Origin: Massilia oculi
Lineage (GTDB): Bacteria; Pseudomonadota; Gammaproteobacteria; Burkholderiales; Burkholderiaceae_D
Assembly: GCF_003143515.1 (NCBI RefSeq)
Contig: NZ_CP029343.1
Location: forward strand, 4,278,001-4,342,000
Length of the DNA: 64,000 nt
Reading direction: 5' to 3'
Each line of letters opens with the position of its first letter. The stretch's first letter is position 1. The translations under genes were made by a program, and so were the position numbers. Of the stretch, positions 41,385-51,597 are shown in pieces. The notes below the pieces were generated by a model. That model had not been told where the DNA came from. It was given only the letters and a program-made list of their open reading frames with translations, and searched no databases.

Positions 41385-42493
41385 TCTTCTTGTGCTGTCT
41401 TGTGGCGCGCCGCCTGCTGCGCGGAGGTCCTGGGCGCCAGCCTGGTCCTGATGGTCACCATCGTGCCACCTCCGGGCGCGGACGACAAGGCCAGCGTGCC
41501 GCCCAGGGCGCTGGCGCGCTCGCTCATGCCGCGCAGGCCGAACGATTGCGGCTTGAGGCGGTCGGCGGGCTGGAGGCCGCGGCCGTTATCGCAGATCGAC
41601 AGGGTGAGCAGCTTGCGCTGGCGCCGCAGCGACACCGTGACGCGGGTTGCATCGGCATGCTTGGCGATGTTCGTGAGCGCTTCCTGGAAGATGCGGAACA
41701 GCGCGCTCGCATGGTCGGGCTCGAGCTCGAGGTCCCCATCGTCCCGATGCGGACAGCGCATGATGACGGCGATCCCCATCTGCTTCTCGAACTCGCGCGC
41801 CTGCCATTCGAGTGCGGCGACGATGCCGAGGTCGAGCGTGCTTGGGCGCAGGTCGAGCGAGATGCGGTGCACCGCCTCGATGGTGCGGTCGACCAGGTCG
41901 TCGACGTAGTTGGCCTTGTCGACCAGGTCCGGCTGGTCTTGCGGCAGACGCGCCGACAGCATGGCCAGCGCCATCTTGATCGCGGTGAGGTTGCCGCCCA
42001 GGTCGTCGTGGATCTCGCGCGCGATGCGGGTGCGCTCGTCTTCCTTGGCCTGCTCGATATGCGCGGTCAGCTCGGCCAGGCGCTCGCGCGAACGGTGCGA
42101 TTCTTCCTGCTCCTGCTTGCTTGCCGTGATATTGGTCATGATGCCATCCCACTGAACTGCGCCGTCCTCGCGGGTGTGCGGGGTGGCGCGCAGGTTGATC
42201 CACTTGACATCGTTCCAGGCCGGAATGCGGATGCGTCCTTCCCAGTTCCAGGCCGCCAGGGCGGCGGCCGACATCTGCATCGCCTCGTGATAGGCGCGGC
42301 GGTCTTCCGGCAGGATCAGGCCCTCGAACAGGGACGGATCGTCCTGCAGCTCGCCGGGCGCCAGGCCGAGCAGCGCGCTGCAGCCTTCGTTCAGGCAGGG
42401 GAAGCTGGTGCTGCCGTTGGGGTGCAGGACGAACTGGTAAACCAGGCCGGAGGTGGGAGGATGTTCGGTGTTGAAAGAGGAGGGCAGACTCAT
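41381..42493 (-). CDS. NarX-type (HisKA_3) sensor histidine kinase with PAS domain
   Basis: A 370-residue soluble kinase. A PAS/PAC domain (about 15-130) is followed by a HisKA_3 dimerisation domain with the phospho-His in EIHDDLGGNLTAIKMAL (about 155-172) and a HATPase domain (about 260-355: CDNGRG, FGLRGMSERASALGG). It pairs with the overlapping NarL-type regulator. There are no membrane segments, so the signal is cytoplasmic. ATG at 42493 begins the PAS alignment; the longer frame has no ribosome-binding site. Confidence 0.9.
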   Translation of the reverse strand: MSLPSSFNTEHPPTSGLVYQFVLHPNGSTSFPCLNEGCSALLGLAPGELQDDPSLFEGLILPEDRRAYHEAMQMSAAALAAWNWEGRIRIPAWNDVKWINLRATPHTREDGAVQWDGIMTNITASKQEQEESHRSRERLAELTAHIEQAKEDERTRIAREIHDDLGGNLTAIKMALAMLSARLPQDQPDLVDKANYVDDLVDRTIEAVHRISLDLRPSTLDLGIVAALEWQAREFEKQMGIAVIMRCPHRDDGDLELEPDHASALFRIFQEALTNIAKHADATRVTVSLRRQRKLLTLSICDNGRGLQPADRLKPQSFGLRGMSERASALGGTLALSSAPGGGTMVTIRTRLAPRTSAQQAARHKTAQEE

Positions 42494-42594
42494 TTTTGTC
42501 TCTTCACTTCTTTTTTTGTGTGCACTGCTTTGGGTTGTCTGCATGATACGTGAATCCCAGCGCAGGAGACGCCAAGTCTCGTTACAATGAGGCC

Positions 42595-43161
<567 letters not shown>

Positions 43162-43189
43162 TTTTCTGGTTCGCTGCTAAGATGCGGTC

Positions 43190-43774
43190 ATGAATCGACC
43201 TCACCAACCTGCGCCAGAGCTGGACGCCCTGGCCGCGCTGCGCGCCGCCACTTCCGAACGCCACGAGCGGCTCGACAGCGGCTTGCCGCTGTCCGGGCCC
43301 GCGCCCGACCTCAACGATTACGCTACCCACCTGACCATGGTGCGCGACTGGCTGGCGCCGCTGCAGGCCTGGCTGGATGGGTTCGCCGACGGTCCGCAAC
43401 GCGTGCTGCCGGCGGTGGGGCGGCTGGCGCTGACCGACGCCGACCTGAACGAACCAGGCATGCCGCCAGTGCGCGTGCCTTCGACACCGCATGCCTGGCC
43501 GCAGGATGCCAGCGCCGCCTACCGCTGGGGCGTGGCGTACGTGATCGAAGGATCGCAGCTGGGCGGGAAGGTGTTGTACGGGAAGCTCGCGGAGCGGCTG
43601 GCGCCGCACCCGCTGCGCTACCTGCGCGGGGCCGACGAAGGCCCGGGGCCGCGCTGGCGCGCGTTCATGCTGGCGCTGAAAGAGAACGTGAAGTCGCCGG
43701 ACGAAATCGGCGATGCGTGCGCGGGGGCGTGTGCGGCGTTTGACAGCATCCTGGAGCTGACGCCGCTGCGGTGA
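43190..43774 (+). CDS. Biliverdin-producing haem oxygenase (BphO-like)
   Basis: A 194-residue haem oxygenase-like protein. The proximal haem ligand is probably His25 (LRAATSERHERLD); the distal-helix motif GVAYVIEGSQLGGKVL (about 113-128) is typical of bacterial HO/BphO. It cleaves haem to biliverdin, CO and iron. Such genes often sit next to a bacteriophytochrome, but none is here, so iron recovery or a distant phytochrome are both possible. It follows greB after 28 bp and ends directly against spoT. Confidence 0.85.
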   Translation: MNRPHQPAPELDALAALRAATSERHERLDSGLPLSGPAPDLNDYATHLTMVRDWLAPLQAWLDGFADGPQRVLPAVGRLALTDADLNEPGMPPVRVPSTPHAWPQDASAAYRWGVAYVIEGSQLGGKVLYGKLAERLAPHPLRYLRGADEGPGPRWRAFMLALKENVKSPDEIGDACAGACAAFDSILELTPLR

Positions 43775-46018
43775 TTACGACCGCTCCCGCTCCACCCGAT
43801 TGACCCCCGCCACCCGGCGCAGATTGCGAATCAGCTGCGCCAGATGCACCCGGTCCTTGATCTGGATCGTGAAGCGCAATTGCGTCATGCTGTGCTCGTC
43901 ATCCTCGTCCATGCCCACATAGGTGATGTTGGCGTCCGACTCGCCGATCTCGGCGGCCACGCGGGCGAGAATGCCTTTTTCGTTGTTGATCAACAGGCGG
44001 ATGCGACAGTCGAAACGGCGGTTGAGTTCGTCGCCCCATTGCACCGCGATCCAGCGGTCGGGTTCCTTGGCGCGGATGCGCTTGGCCGGCAGGCAGTCGC
44101 AGGTGTGGACCACCAGCGCCTGGTCGCGCCGCAGCTGGCCGGTGATCTGGTCGCCCGGGATCGGCAGGCAGCATGGCGCCAGCTGCACCGCCACGCCTTC
44201 GCTGCCGTAGATCGTGACCGGCGCGATCTCGCTGCTGGGGATCGGTTTGCTCGACGGCAGCAGCTCGGGGTCGCCTTCCATCAGGCCGAAGATGTGGCGC
44301 GCCACCAGCGCCGGCATGCGCTTGCCGATGCCGATGTCGGCATACATTTCTTCCATCGACTTGGCCGAGGTCTCGGCCAGCAGGCGCTCGATGACGGCCT
44401 CCGACAGGTCTGGCTTGATATTGCGCACCGCGAGGGCCTGGGCCAGGAGTTCCTGGCCCAGCTCGACCGATTCGTTGACGTCGATCGCGCGCAGGTGGTG
44501 GCGAATCGCCGAGCGCGCCTTGCCGGTGCGCACAAACGTGAGCCAGGTCGGGCTCGGACGCGATTCAGGGTCGGTGATGATCTCGACGATGTCGCCGTTG
44601 TGCAGCTCGGTGCGCAGCGGCTGGTCTTCGTTGTTGATCTTGACGCCCACCGTATGGTCGCCGATGCCGGTGTGGATCGAGTAGGCGAAGTCCAGCGCCG
44701 TGGCGCCGCGCGGCAGGGCGATGATCTTCGACTTGGGTGTGAACACGTAGACCGAATCCGGGAACAGGTCGACTTTCACGTGCTCGAGGAACTCGGCCGA
44801 GTCGCCGGTCTGCTGCTGGATGTCGAGCAGCGACTGCAGCCAGGCATGGGTGCGGTGCTGCAGGTCGGTGATGTTGGAGTCGCCCGTCTTGTACAGCCAG
44901 TGCGCCGCCACGCCGCTTTCGGCGGTGCGGTGCATCTCCTGCGTGCGGATCTGGAATTCGACCGGGGTGCCGTAGGGGCCGATCAGGGTGGTGTGCAGCG
45001 ACTGGTAGCCGTTGATCTTGCCGATCGCGATGTAGTCCTTGAACTTGCCGGGCATCGGCTTGTACAGGGCGTGCAGGGTGCCGAGCGCCACATAACAGTT
45101 GGGCACGCTGTCGACGACGACGCGGAAGCCGTACACGTCCAGCACCTGCGAGAACGACAGGTGCTTGTTGCGCATCTTCTTGTAGATGCCGTACAGCGTC
45201 TTTTCGCGGCCATCGACTTCGAACTGCAGTCCGCTCGAGGCCAGCTGGTTCTTGACCGCCTCGAGGATCTTCTTGACCACTTCGCGGCGGTTGCCGCGCG
45301 CGGCCTTGATCGCCTTCGACAGGGTCTGGTAGCGCAGCGGATACAGGTGCGAGAACGACAGGTCTTGCAGCTCGCGGTAGATATTGTTCAGGCCGAGGCG
45401 GTGGGCGATCGGCACATACACTTCCATCGTCTCGCCGGCGATGCGGCGTTTCTTGGCCGGCACCATGACGCCCAGGGTGCGCATATTGTGCAGGCGGTCG
45501 GCCAGCTTGATCAGGATCACGCGCACGTCGGAGGCCATCGCCAGCAGCATCTTGCGGAAGTTTTCCGCCTGCGCTTCGAGCTGGCTCTGGAACTCGATCT
45601 TTTCGAGCTTGGACAGGCCGTCGACGAGGTTGGCGACCTGGGCGCCGAAGCGCTCGATCAATTCGTCCTTCTTGACGTCCTGGTCTTCGATCACGTCGTG
45701 CAGCAGGGCGGCCATGATGGCTTGCGCATCGAGCTTCCACTCGGCGCAGATCTCGGCGACGGCGATCGGATGGGAGATATAGGGCTCGCCCGACTTGCGG
45801 ACCTGGCCCAGGTGCATCTCGTCGGAGAAGCGGTAGGCTTCCTTGACCTTCTTGAGTTCGGCGGGCGTGAGGTATTCGGACAGCTTGCTGATCAGCTGCG
45901 TGACCGAGGCGACGCCGGGAGCGACCGTCTCGAGATAATCCGGGGGACGATTGTCGGCGCGCCGCTCGCGTGGAGCGGCAGGGTTGCGAGAATTGGTCGA
46001 ATCTGGAGACAGGTTCAT
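43775..46018 (-). CDS. spoT: Bifunctional (p)ppGpp synthetase/hydrolase SpoT
   Basis: A 747-residue RelA/SpoT homologue. HD hydrolase domain (HDVIED, about 95-100), synthetase domain (about 230-350: YGFRVVVDS, INGYQSLHTTLIGP), TGS domain (about 400-460) and a C-terminal ACT domain. The intact HD motif indicates hydrolase activity, as in SpoT; synthetase activity is likely. It controls the stringent response. ATG at 46018 is used; the longer frame adds residues with no ribosome-binding site. Next to rpoZ and gmk, as in many proteobacteria. Confidence 0.95.
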   Translation of the reverse strand: MNLSPDSTNSRNPAAPRERRADNRPPDYLETVAPGVASVTQLISKLSEYLTPAELKKVKEAYRFSDEMHLGQVRKSGEPYISHPIAVAEICAEWKLDAQAIMAALLHDVIEDQDVKKDELIERFGAQVANLVDGLSKLEKIEFQSQLEAQAENFRKMLLAMASDVRVILIKLADRLHNMRTLGVMVPAKKRRIAGETMEVYVPIAHRLGLNNIYRELQDLSFSHLYPLRYQTLSKAIKAARGNRREVVKKILEAVKNQLASSGLQFEVDGREKTLYGIYKKMRNKHLSFSQVLDVYGFRVVVDSVPNCYVALGTLHALYKPMPGKFKDYIAIGKINGYQSLHTTLIGPYGTPVEFQIRTQEMHRTAESGVAAHWLYKTGDSNITDLQHRTHAWLQSLLDIQQQTGDSAEFLEHVKVDLFPDSVYVFTPKSKIIALPRGATALDFAYSIHTGIGDHTVGVKINNEDQPLRTELHNGDIVEIITDPESRPSPTWLTFVRTGKARSAIRHHLRAIDVNESVELGQELLAQALAVRNIKPDLSEAVIERLLAETSAKSMEEMYADIGIGKRMPALVARHIFGLMEGDPELLPSSKPIPSSEIAPVTIYGSEGVAVQLAPCCLPIPGDQITGQLRRDQALVVHTCDCLPAKRIRAKEPDRWIAVQWGDELNRRFDCRIRLLINNEKGILARVAAEIGESDANITYVGMDEDDEHSMTQLRFTIQIKDRVHLAQLIRNLRRVAGVNRVERERS

Positions 46019-46096
46019 TACGTTAATCGTCAAGCCGTAGTGATCACAGAATAACAGAAGACGGGATAACGCTAATTCAGGCAACCCCGAAGGGAA

Positions 46097-46300
46097 TTAC
46101 ATCGGCACTTTTTTCAGCATTTCCAGGCCAACCTTGCCGGCGGCGATCTCGCGCAGGGCGACCACGGTCGGCTTGTCCTTGGCTTCGACCTTCGGAGTGT
46201 GGCCTTGCAGGAGCTGACGAGCACGATAGGTAGCGGCCAGGGTCAGCTGGAAGCGGTTCGGGACGTTCTTGAGGCAGTCTTCAATGGTGATGCGGGCCAT
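46097..46300 (-). CDS. rpoZ: RNA polymerase omega subunit RpoZ
   Basis: A 67-residue omega subunit, starting [19 protein letters not shown], with [14 protein letters not shown] near the end. It stabilises core RNA polymerase and forms one ppGpp site with beta-prime. An AGGAG precedes the ATG. It is encoded between gmk and spoT in the usual order. Confidence 0.97.
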   Translation of the reverse strand: MARITIEDCLKNVPNRFQLTLAATYRARQLLQGHTPKVEAKDKPTVVALREIAAGKVGLEMLKKVPM

Positions 46301-46357
46301 GGTGTGCTCCTAAATTTCAGTGAATACGGTAACAACGCGGACAACGACAACAGTGAA

Positions 46358-46378
46358 AGCGCGCCACAATGGCGCGCT
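46358..46378 (-). terminator. Hairpin after gmk
   Basis: AGCGCGCC, 5-nt loop, GGCGCGCT (46358-46365 and 46371-46378), starting 2 bp after the gmk stop on the minus strand and followed by TTTCACTG. The weak T-tract suggests partial termination before rpoZ. Confidence 0.55.
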
Positions 46379-46380
46379 GG

Positions 46381-47028
46381 TCAGGATTGAGGTTGATGCG
46401 CGTGGATTCCCAGCTGGGCAAACAGCGTAGCGTTGCGGGCAGCCTGTTGGGCGAATCGGCAACGTGTCGCTTTGACAATCGCCTGCAGTTCGGCCAGGGC
46501 GACGTTAAACTCTTCGTTGATGATAGCATATTCGAACTCCGGAGCGTGAGCGATCTCGCCGCCAGCCGCCAGCAGGCGGCGCGTGATGATGTGCGGCTCG
46601 TCGGTGCCACGCTTGTGCAGGCGTTCTTCCAGCGCCTCGATCGATGGCGGCAAGATGAAGATGCCGGCCGCGTCCGGGAACAGTTTCTTCACCTGGCGGG
46701 CGCCCTGCCAGTCGATCTCGAGCAGGATGTCGGTGCCGTTCTTCATTTGCTGTTCCACCAGCAGGCGGCTCGTCCCGTAGTAATTGCCGTGCACCTCGGC
46801 CCATTCCAGGAATTCGCCGCGTTCGGCGCGGGTGACGAAATCCTCGGCGGTGGTGAAATGATAATGCTCGCCATCCAGCTCGCCCGGACGCGGCTGGCGG
46901 GTTGTGGTCGAGATCGACAGCTTGATGCCGGGTTCCTGCGCCAGCAGTGCGTTGACCAGGCTCGACTTGCCGGCGCCGGACGGGGCGGCGACGATGAACA
47001 GGCTGCCGGAGAAAGCTTGTGGGAGCAT
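46381..47028 (-). CDS. gmk: Guanylate kinase Gmk
   Basis: A 215-residue guanylate kinase (GMP + ATP to GDP + ADP). P-loop APSGAGKSS (about 13-21), GMP-binding [11 protein letters not shown] and the lid/GMP residues HGNYYGT (about 78-84), and [14 protein letters not shown] are present. ATG at 47028 has AAAGGAA upstream and is preferred over a longer frame. It supplies GDP in the same neighbourhood as ppGpp metabolism (spoT). Confidence 0.96.
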   Translation of the reverse strand: MLPQAFSGSLFIVAAPSGAGKSSLVNALLAQEPGIKLSISTTTRQPRPGELDGEHYHFTTAEDFVTRAERGEFLEWAEVHGNYYGTSRLLVEQQMKNGTDILLEIDWQGARQVKKLFPDAAGIFILPPSIEALEERLHKRGTDEPHIITRRLLAAGGEIAHAPEFEYAIINEEFNVALAELQAIVKATRCRFAQQAARNATLFAQLGIHAHQPQS

Positions 47029-47104
47029 GTTGGTTCCTTTGTTAATACGTTTTTTCGCGAGTTCGTATCGCGATACTGATGACAATCACGCTAGCATAAA
47101 TACG

Positions 47105-47129
47105 TTATTTTTTGCACTGCAAAAAATAA
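47105..47129. repeat. Perfect 25-bp palindrome upstream of gmk
   Basis: Two 12-nt arms around one central base: TTATTTTTTGCA (47105-47116) and its exact complement (47118-47129). It directly adjoins the GC-rich inverted repeat at 47131. It could be an operator or part of the repeat element. The stem is AT-rich, unlike a normal terminator. Confidence 0.8.
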
Positions 47130-47130
47130 C

Positions 47131-47226
47131 TTCCCGCGAAGGCGGGAACCCAAGTTTCATGCGCTGACGCTACATATGACGTCAGTAGCTGCGCGAAGGA
47201 CTTGGGTTCCCGCCTGCGCGGGAACG
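47131..47226. repeat. Inverted pair of REP-like elements (BIME-like)
   Basis: TTCCCGCGAAGGCGGGAACC plus CAAGT at 47131-47155 is repeated in inverse orientation at 47200-47226 (ACTTGGGTTCCCGCCTGCGCGGGAACG). Each arm is itself a short hairpin, and a 44-bp spacer separates them. The whole can fold into a large cruciform. Extragenic GGCGGGAA-type palindromes are often dispersed in many copies in betaproteobacteria; copy number cannot be checked in one window. Confidence 0.75.
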
Positions 47227-47281
47227 ACGGTTTTGGGGCTGACCAAAAAATAAATCGACGGGCTGAACAACGTCAGCCGGA

Positions 47282-48184
47282 TCACTCCAGATTCTGCACC
47301 TGTTCCAGCATCTGCTCGATGAGCAGCTTCAGTTCCATCGATGCATCCGCCAGCTCCTTGACCGAGGCCTTGGCGCCGAGCGTGTTCGCTTCGCGGTTCA
47401 GTTCCTGCATCATGAAGTCGAGGCGCTTGCCGACCTGGCCGCCTTTTTTCAGGATGTGGCGGGTTTCGTTCAGGTGGGCCGACAGGCGCGACAGCTCTTC
47501 GGAGACGTCGATGCGGATGCCGTACAGCGTCACTTCTTGCCTGATCCGCTCCAGCACTTCCTGGCGCGTGAGCGTGGACGGATTGCCGTGGCCGGCCAGG
47601 CCCAGTGCATCCTGCATGCGCTCGATGGCCTTGTGCTGGAATTGCGAAATGACTTGCGGGATCAGCGGCGTGATGCGCTTGACGATCGCTTCCATCGATT
47701 CGATCCGCGATTGCAGCATCGTTTCGAGCGCCGCGCCTTCGCGCTTGCGGCTGTCGACGAAAGCGGCGATGGTGGTGGCGGTGAGGGCGGCGACATCAAG
47801 CTGCAGCGACTCCTGGCCGATCGTCGATTCTTCGATGACGCCGGGCCAGCGCAGCAGTTCGGCCACCGTCATCGGGGATGCCTGGGCAAAGTGACGCGTC
47901 ACCTCGCCTTGCAGGCGCGCGAGATCGGCCAGCAGTTCCTGGTTCAGCGCCGAGGAGCCGCCGCTGACCTTGCGGCCGAACGACAGGCGTACCTCGACCT
48001 TGCCGCGCGTGATCGCGGCCATGATCGCCGAACGCAGGTCGGGTTCCAGCGCGCGCAGTTCGTCATTGATGCGGAACTGCAGATCGAGGAAGCGCGAGTT
48101 GACGCTCTTGATTTCGATCGTGAGGGTTCCGGCAGCGCCTTCGCTGGTGGCGACCGCATAACCTGTCATGCTTGAAATGCTCAA
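47282..48184 (-). CDS. yicC: YicC family endoribonuclease
   Basis: A 300-residue YicC/YloC protein, a family now known as endoribonucleases. SMTGYA near the start, EIKSVNSRFLDLQFR (about 25-39) and the C-terminal block GKRLDFMMQELNREANTLGAK are conserved. The usual first residues are M-x-x-SMTGYA, so a TTG start at 48184 (with GGGGA upstream) fits better than the ATG at 48169, which starts inside the motif. Divergent from the kinase gene. Confidence 0.9.
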   Translation of the reverse strand: MSISSMTGYAVATSEGAAGTLTIEIKSVNSRFLDLQFRINDELRALEPDLRSAIMAAITRGKVEVRLSFGRKVSGGSSALNQELLADLARLQGEVTRHFAQASPMTVAELLRWPGVIEESTIGQESLQLDVAALTATTIAAFVDSRKREGAALETMLQSRIESMEAIVKRITPLIPQVISQFQHKAIERMQDALGLAGHGNPSTLTRQEVLERIRQEVTLYGIRIDVSEELSRLSAHLNETRHILKKGGQVGKRLDFMMQELNREANTLGAKASVKELADASMELKLLIEQMLEQVQNLE

Positions 48185-48263
48185 TGGGATCCCCGGTTTT
48201 TATTCTTTACAAAGCCGACATTTATCCACACAATCGCCCTGTTTAGCAAGGAAACCCACTTGG

Positions 48264-49271
48264 ATGGCTGCACAGAATAACGCTCCCCTGCCCGATGGGC
48301 TGGACATTGCCGGATACCGCATTGTAAAGAAAATTGCGTCCGGTGGGTTCAGTATTGTTTACCTTGCCTATGACGGCGAAGGCAATGCGGTCGCCATCAA
48401 GGAGTATTTACCGAGCGCGCTCGCGCTGCGCCAGCCGGGCGAACTGGTGCCCGTCGTCGCCAAGCCGCACCTGGCCGTGTTCCGTATCGGCCTCAAGTGT
48501 TTCTTCGAGGAGGGCAGGGCGCTGGCGCGCATCGTGCACCCGAACGTGGTGCGCGTATTGAATTTTTTCCGCGCCCACGACACCGTGTACATGGTGATGG
48601 CCTACGAATCCGGCCACGCGCTGCAGGAGCACATCGCGCGCGCTGCGGCCAAGGGCAGCCGCCCCGGCGAACAGTTCGTGCGCCAGGTATTTACGGGCGT
48701 CTGCGCCGGCCTGCGCGAGGTGCACGCCAACAAGCTGCTGCACCTCGACCTCAAGCCGGCCAACATCTATCTGCGGTCCGACGGCTCTCCCTTGCTGCTC
48801 GACTTCGGCGCCGCGCGCCAGACCCTGCACAGCGATGCGCCGATGCTGGCGCCGATGTACACGCCGGGTTTCGCCGCGCCCGAGCTGTCCACGCGCGGCG
48901 CCAGCCTCGGGCCGTGGACCGATATCTACAGTCTCGGCGCCGCCATGCTGGCCTGCATGAGCTGCTCGACCCCGCAGTCGGTCGAGGCGCGCCGCGCCGG
49001 CGACAAGCTGCTCGAGCAGCTGGATTCACTGGTGGGCCGCTATTCGCCCGAGCTGATCGACCTCGTGCAGGCATGCCTGGCGCTCGATCCGCTCGCGCGT
49101 CCGCAGAGCGTGTTCGCGATCCAGAAAGCGCTGCAAGCCGCACCGGCGAAGCCGCTCGCGGCGGCGTCCGCATCGGGATCGATGAAGACATCGGCGCGGC
49201 AAGGCGAGGCGCGCGGCGGCTGGCGCGGACTCGTCGACCGTCTCGGCGCACTCGGGCGCGGCCAGGGATAA
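48264..49271 (+). CDS. Serine/threonine protein kinase (Hanks type)
   Basis: A 335-residue soluble kinase. Gly-rich loop ASGGFSIVY (about 25-33), catalytic Lys K46 (VAIKEY), catalytic loop HLDLKPANIYL (H160, D162, K164), DFG (D180) and APE (FAAPE) are all present, so it should be active. Unlike many bacterial Hanks kinases it has no membrane helix or sensor domain; the C-terminal tail is a basic Ser/Ala linker. It is followed after 2 bp by a PP2C phosphatase, forming a kinase/phosphatase switch. Targets are unknown. Confidence 0.9.
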   Translation: MAAQNNAPLPDGLDIAGYRIVKKIASGGFSIVYLAYDGEGNAVAIKEYLPSALALRQPGELVPVVAKPHLAVFRIGLKCFFEEGRALARIVHPNVVRVLNFFRAHDTVYMVMAYESGHALQEHIARAAAKGSRPGEQFVRQVFTGVCAGLREVHANKLLHLDLKPANIYLRSDGSPLLLDFGAARQTLHSDAPMLAPMYTPGFAAPELSTRGASLGPWTDIYSLGAAMLACMSCSTPQSVEARRAGDKLLEQLDSLVGRYSPELIDLVQACLALDPLARPQSVFAIQKALQAAPAKPLAAASASGSMKTSARQGEARGGWRGLVDRLGALGRGQG

Positions 49272-49273
49272 CC

Positions 49274-50200
49274 ATGCAATTTTCCGTCTACCAGCAAAGC
49301 CATATCGGCGGCCGCAAGGTCAACCAGGACCGCATGGGCTACTGCTTCACGCGCGATTCGCTCCTGCTCCTGCTGGCCGACGGCATGGGCGGGCACATGA
49401 ACGGCGAGATCGCCGCGACCATCGCGCTGCAGACGGTGTCGATGATGTTCCGCACGCAGGCGCGTCCCTACGTAAAACGGCCCGAGCGCTTCCTGGAAGA
49501 AGCGCTGCTGCAGGCCCACCACGACATCCAGGCCTACGCCGCCACCCACGGCCTGCCCGAGATGCCGCGCACCACCGTCGTGGCCTGCCTGGTGCAGCAC
49601 AACTGCGCCGTGTGGGCCCATGCCGGCGACTCGCGGCTGTACTGGGTGCGGCGCAACCAGGTGCTGGCGCGCACGCGCGACCATTCGCATTTCGAATACC
49701 TGGTCGACCGCGGCCGCGCCGATCCAAACGAGCGCGCGACCCACCCCGACCGCAACAAGCTGTATAACTGCCTGGGCGCTTCGAGCGCGCCGAAGATCGA
49801 GCTGTCGCACCAGGTCAGCCTACAGCCGGGCGACGTGCTGCTGCTGTGCTCCGACGGCCTGTGGTCGATGCTGCCCGAGGCCGAGATCGTGCACCGCCTG
49901 GCCACCGGCAGCGTGGTGCAGGCGGTGCCCGAGATGGTGCAGATGGCGGCCGCGGTCGGCGGCGCCCAGGCCGACAACACGACCGCGCTGGCCATCGCCT
50001 GGCAGGGCGCCGACACCGCGCATGCGGACCTGCCCAATGTCATCTCGACCCAGCTGCTGGGCGAGGACATGGTCAGGTCGACCATCGCCCGTGCCGATGC
50101 CGCTCCGGGCGACGCGGACGCCTTCGGCGACGACGATATCGAGAAAGCGATCGCCGAGATTCGTGCGGCGATCGAAAAGTCATCCCAAGTCATCAAATAA
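49274..50200 (+). CDS. PP2C family serine/threonine phosphatase
   Basis: A 308-residue PPM/PP2C phosphatase. Metal-binding residues: VNQDR (D19), ADGMGGH (D36, G37), HAGDSRLY, SDGLWSML and ADNTTALA. The C-terminal 60 residues (about 245-308) are an acidic helical extension beyond the catalytic core. It probably reverses the action of the kinase encoded 2 bp upstream. ATG at 49274. It lies 12 bp before rph, so the pair may be co-transcribed with housekeeping genes. Confidence 0.92.
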   Translation: MQFSVYQQSHIGGRKVNQDRMGYCFTRDSLLLLLADGMGGHMNGEIAATIALQTVSMMFRTQARPYVKRPERFLEEALLQAHHDIQAYAATHGLPEMPRTTVVACLVQHNCAVWAHAGDSRLYWVRRNQVLARTRDHSHFEYLVDRGRADPNERATHPDRNKLYNCLGASSAPKIELSHQVSLQPGDVLLLCSDGLWSMLPEAEIVHRLATGSVVQAVPEMVQMAAAVGGAQADNTTALAIAWQGADTAHADLPNVISTQLLGEDMVRSTIARADAAPGDADAFGDDDIEKAIAEIRAAIEKSSQVIK

Positions 50201-50212
50201 GAAAGCACTACC

Positions 50213-50944
50213 ATGACATTTGAACAGCGCCCCAGCGGCCGCGCGGTCGATCAGCTGCGTCCGATTACCATCACGCGCAATTACACGCGTCACGCCGAAG
50301 GCTCGGTGCTGATCGGGTTCGGCGACACCAAGGTGATCTGCACCGCCAGCATCGAAGAGAAGGTGCCGGGCTTTTTGAAAGGGAAGGGCCAGGGCTGGCT
50401 GACCGCCGAATACGGGATGCTGCCGCGTTCGACCCACAGCCGCATGGACCGCGAAGCCGCGCGCGGCAAGCAGAGCGGCCGCACCCAGGAGATCCAGCGC
50501 CTGATCGGCCGCTCGCTGCGCGCCGCCTTCGACCTGGAAGCCTTCGGCGAGCGTACCCTGCACCTCGATTGCGACGTGATCCAGGCCGACGGCGGCACCC
50601 GCACCGCAGCCATCACGGGCGCCATGGTGGCGGCGCATGACGCCTTCGGCAAGCTGGTGGCGGCCGGCCTGATCCCGGCGATCCCGGTGCGCCATTTCGT
50701 GGCCGCCGTTTCGGTGGGCGTGTATCGCGGCATGCCGGTGCTCGACCTCGACTATCCGGAAGATTCGGATTGCGATACCGACATGAACGTGGTGATGACC
50801 GAGGCCGGCCACTTCATCGAAGTGCAGGGCACGGCCGAGGGCGCGGCCTTCGACCGCGCCGGCATGAACCGCCTGCTGGACCTGGCGCAGCAGGGCATCG
50901 CCGACCTGATCCAGCTGCAGAAGCAGGCCTTGCAGCTGCTGTAG
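50213..50944 (+). CDS. rph: Ribonuclease PH
   Basis: A 243-residue 3'-5' phosphorolytic exoribonuclease that trims tRNA 3' ends. The start ([28 protein letters not shown]), [32 protein letters not shown] and the [30 protein letters not shown] blocks are canonical, with intact catalytic Asp residues. Full length, in the usual rph-rdgB-hemW order. Confidence 0.97.
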   Translation: MTFEQRPSGRAVDQLRPITITRNYTRHAEGSVLIGFGDTKVICTASIEEKVPGFLKGKGQGWLTAEYGMLPRSTHSRMDREAARGKQSGRTQEIQRLIGRSLRAAFDLEAFGERTLHLDCDVIQADGGTRTAAITGAMVAAHDAFGKLVAAGLIPAIPVRHFVAAVSVGVYRGMPVLDLDYPEDSDCDTDMNVVMTEAGHFIEVQGTAEGAAFDRAGMNRLLDLAQQGIADLIQLQKQALQLL

Positions 50945-51005
50945 CCTGCGTTGCGTAATCGAAGCCGGTAAAATAGCCGGCTCATTCAATCCAACCCGCA
51001 TAACC

Positions 51006-51596
<591 letters not shown>

Positions 51597-51597
51597 C

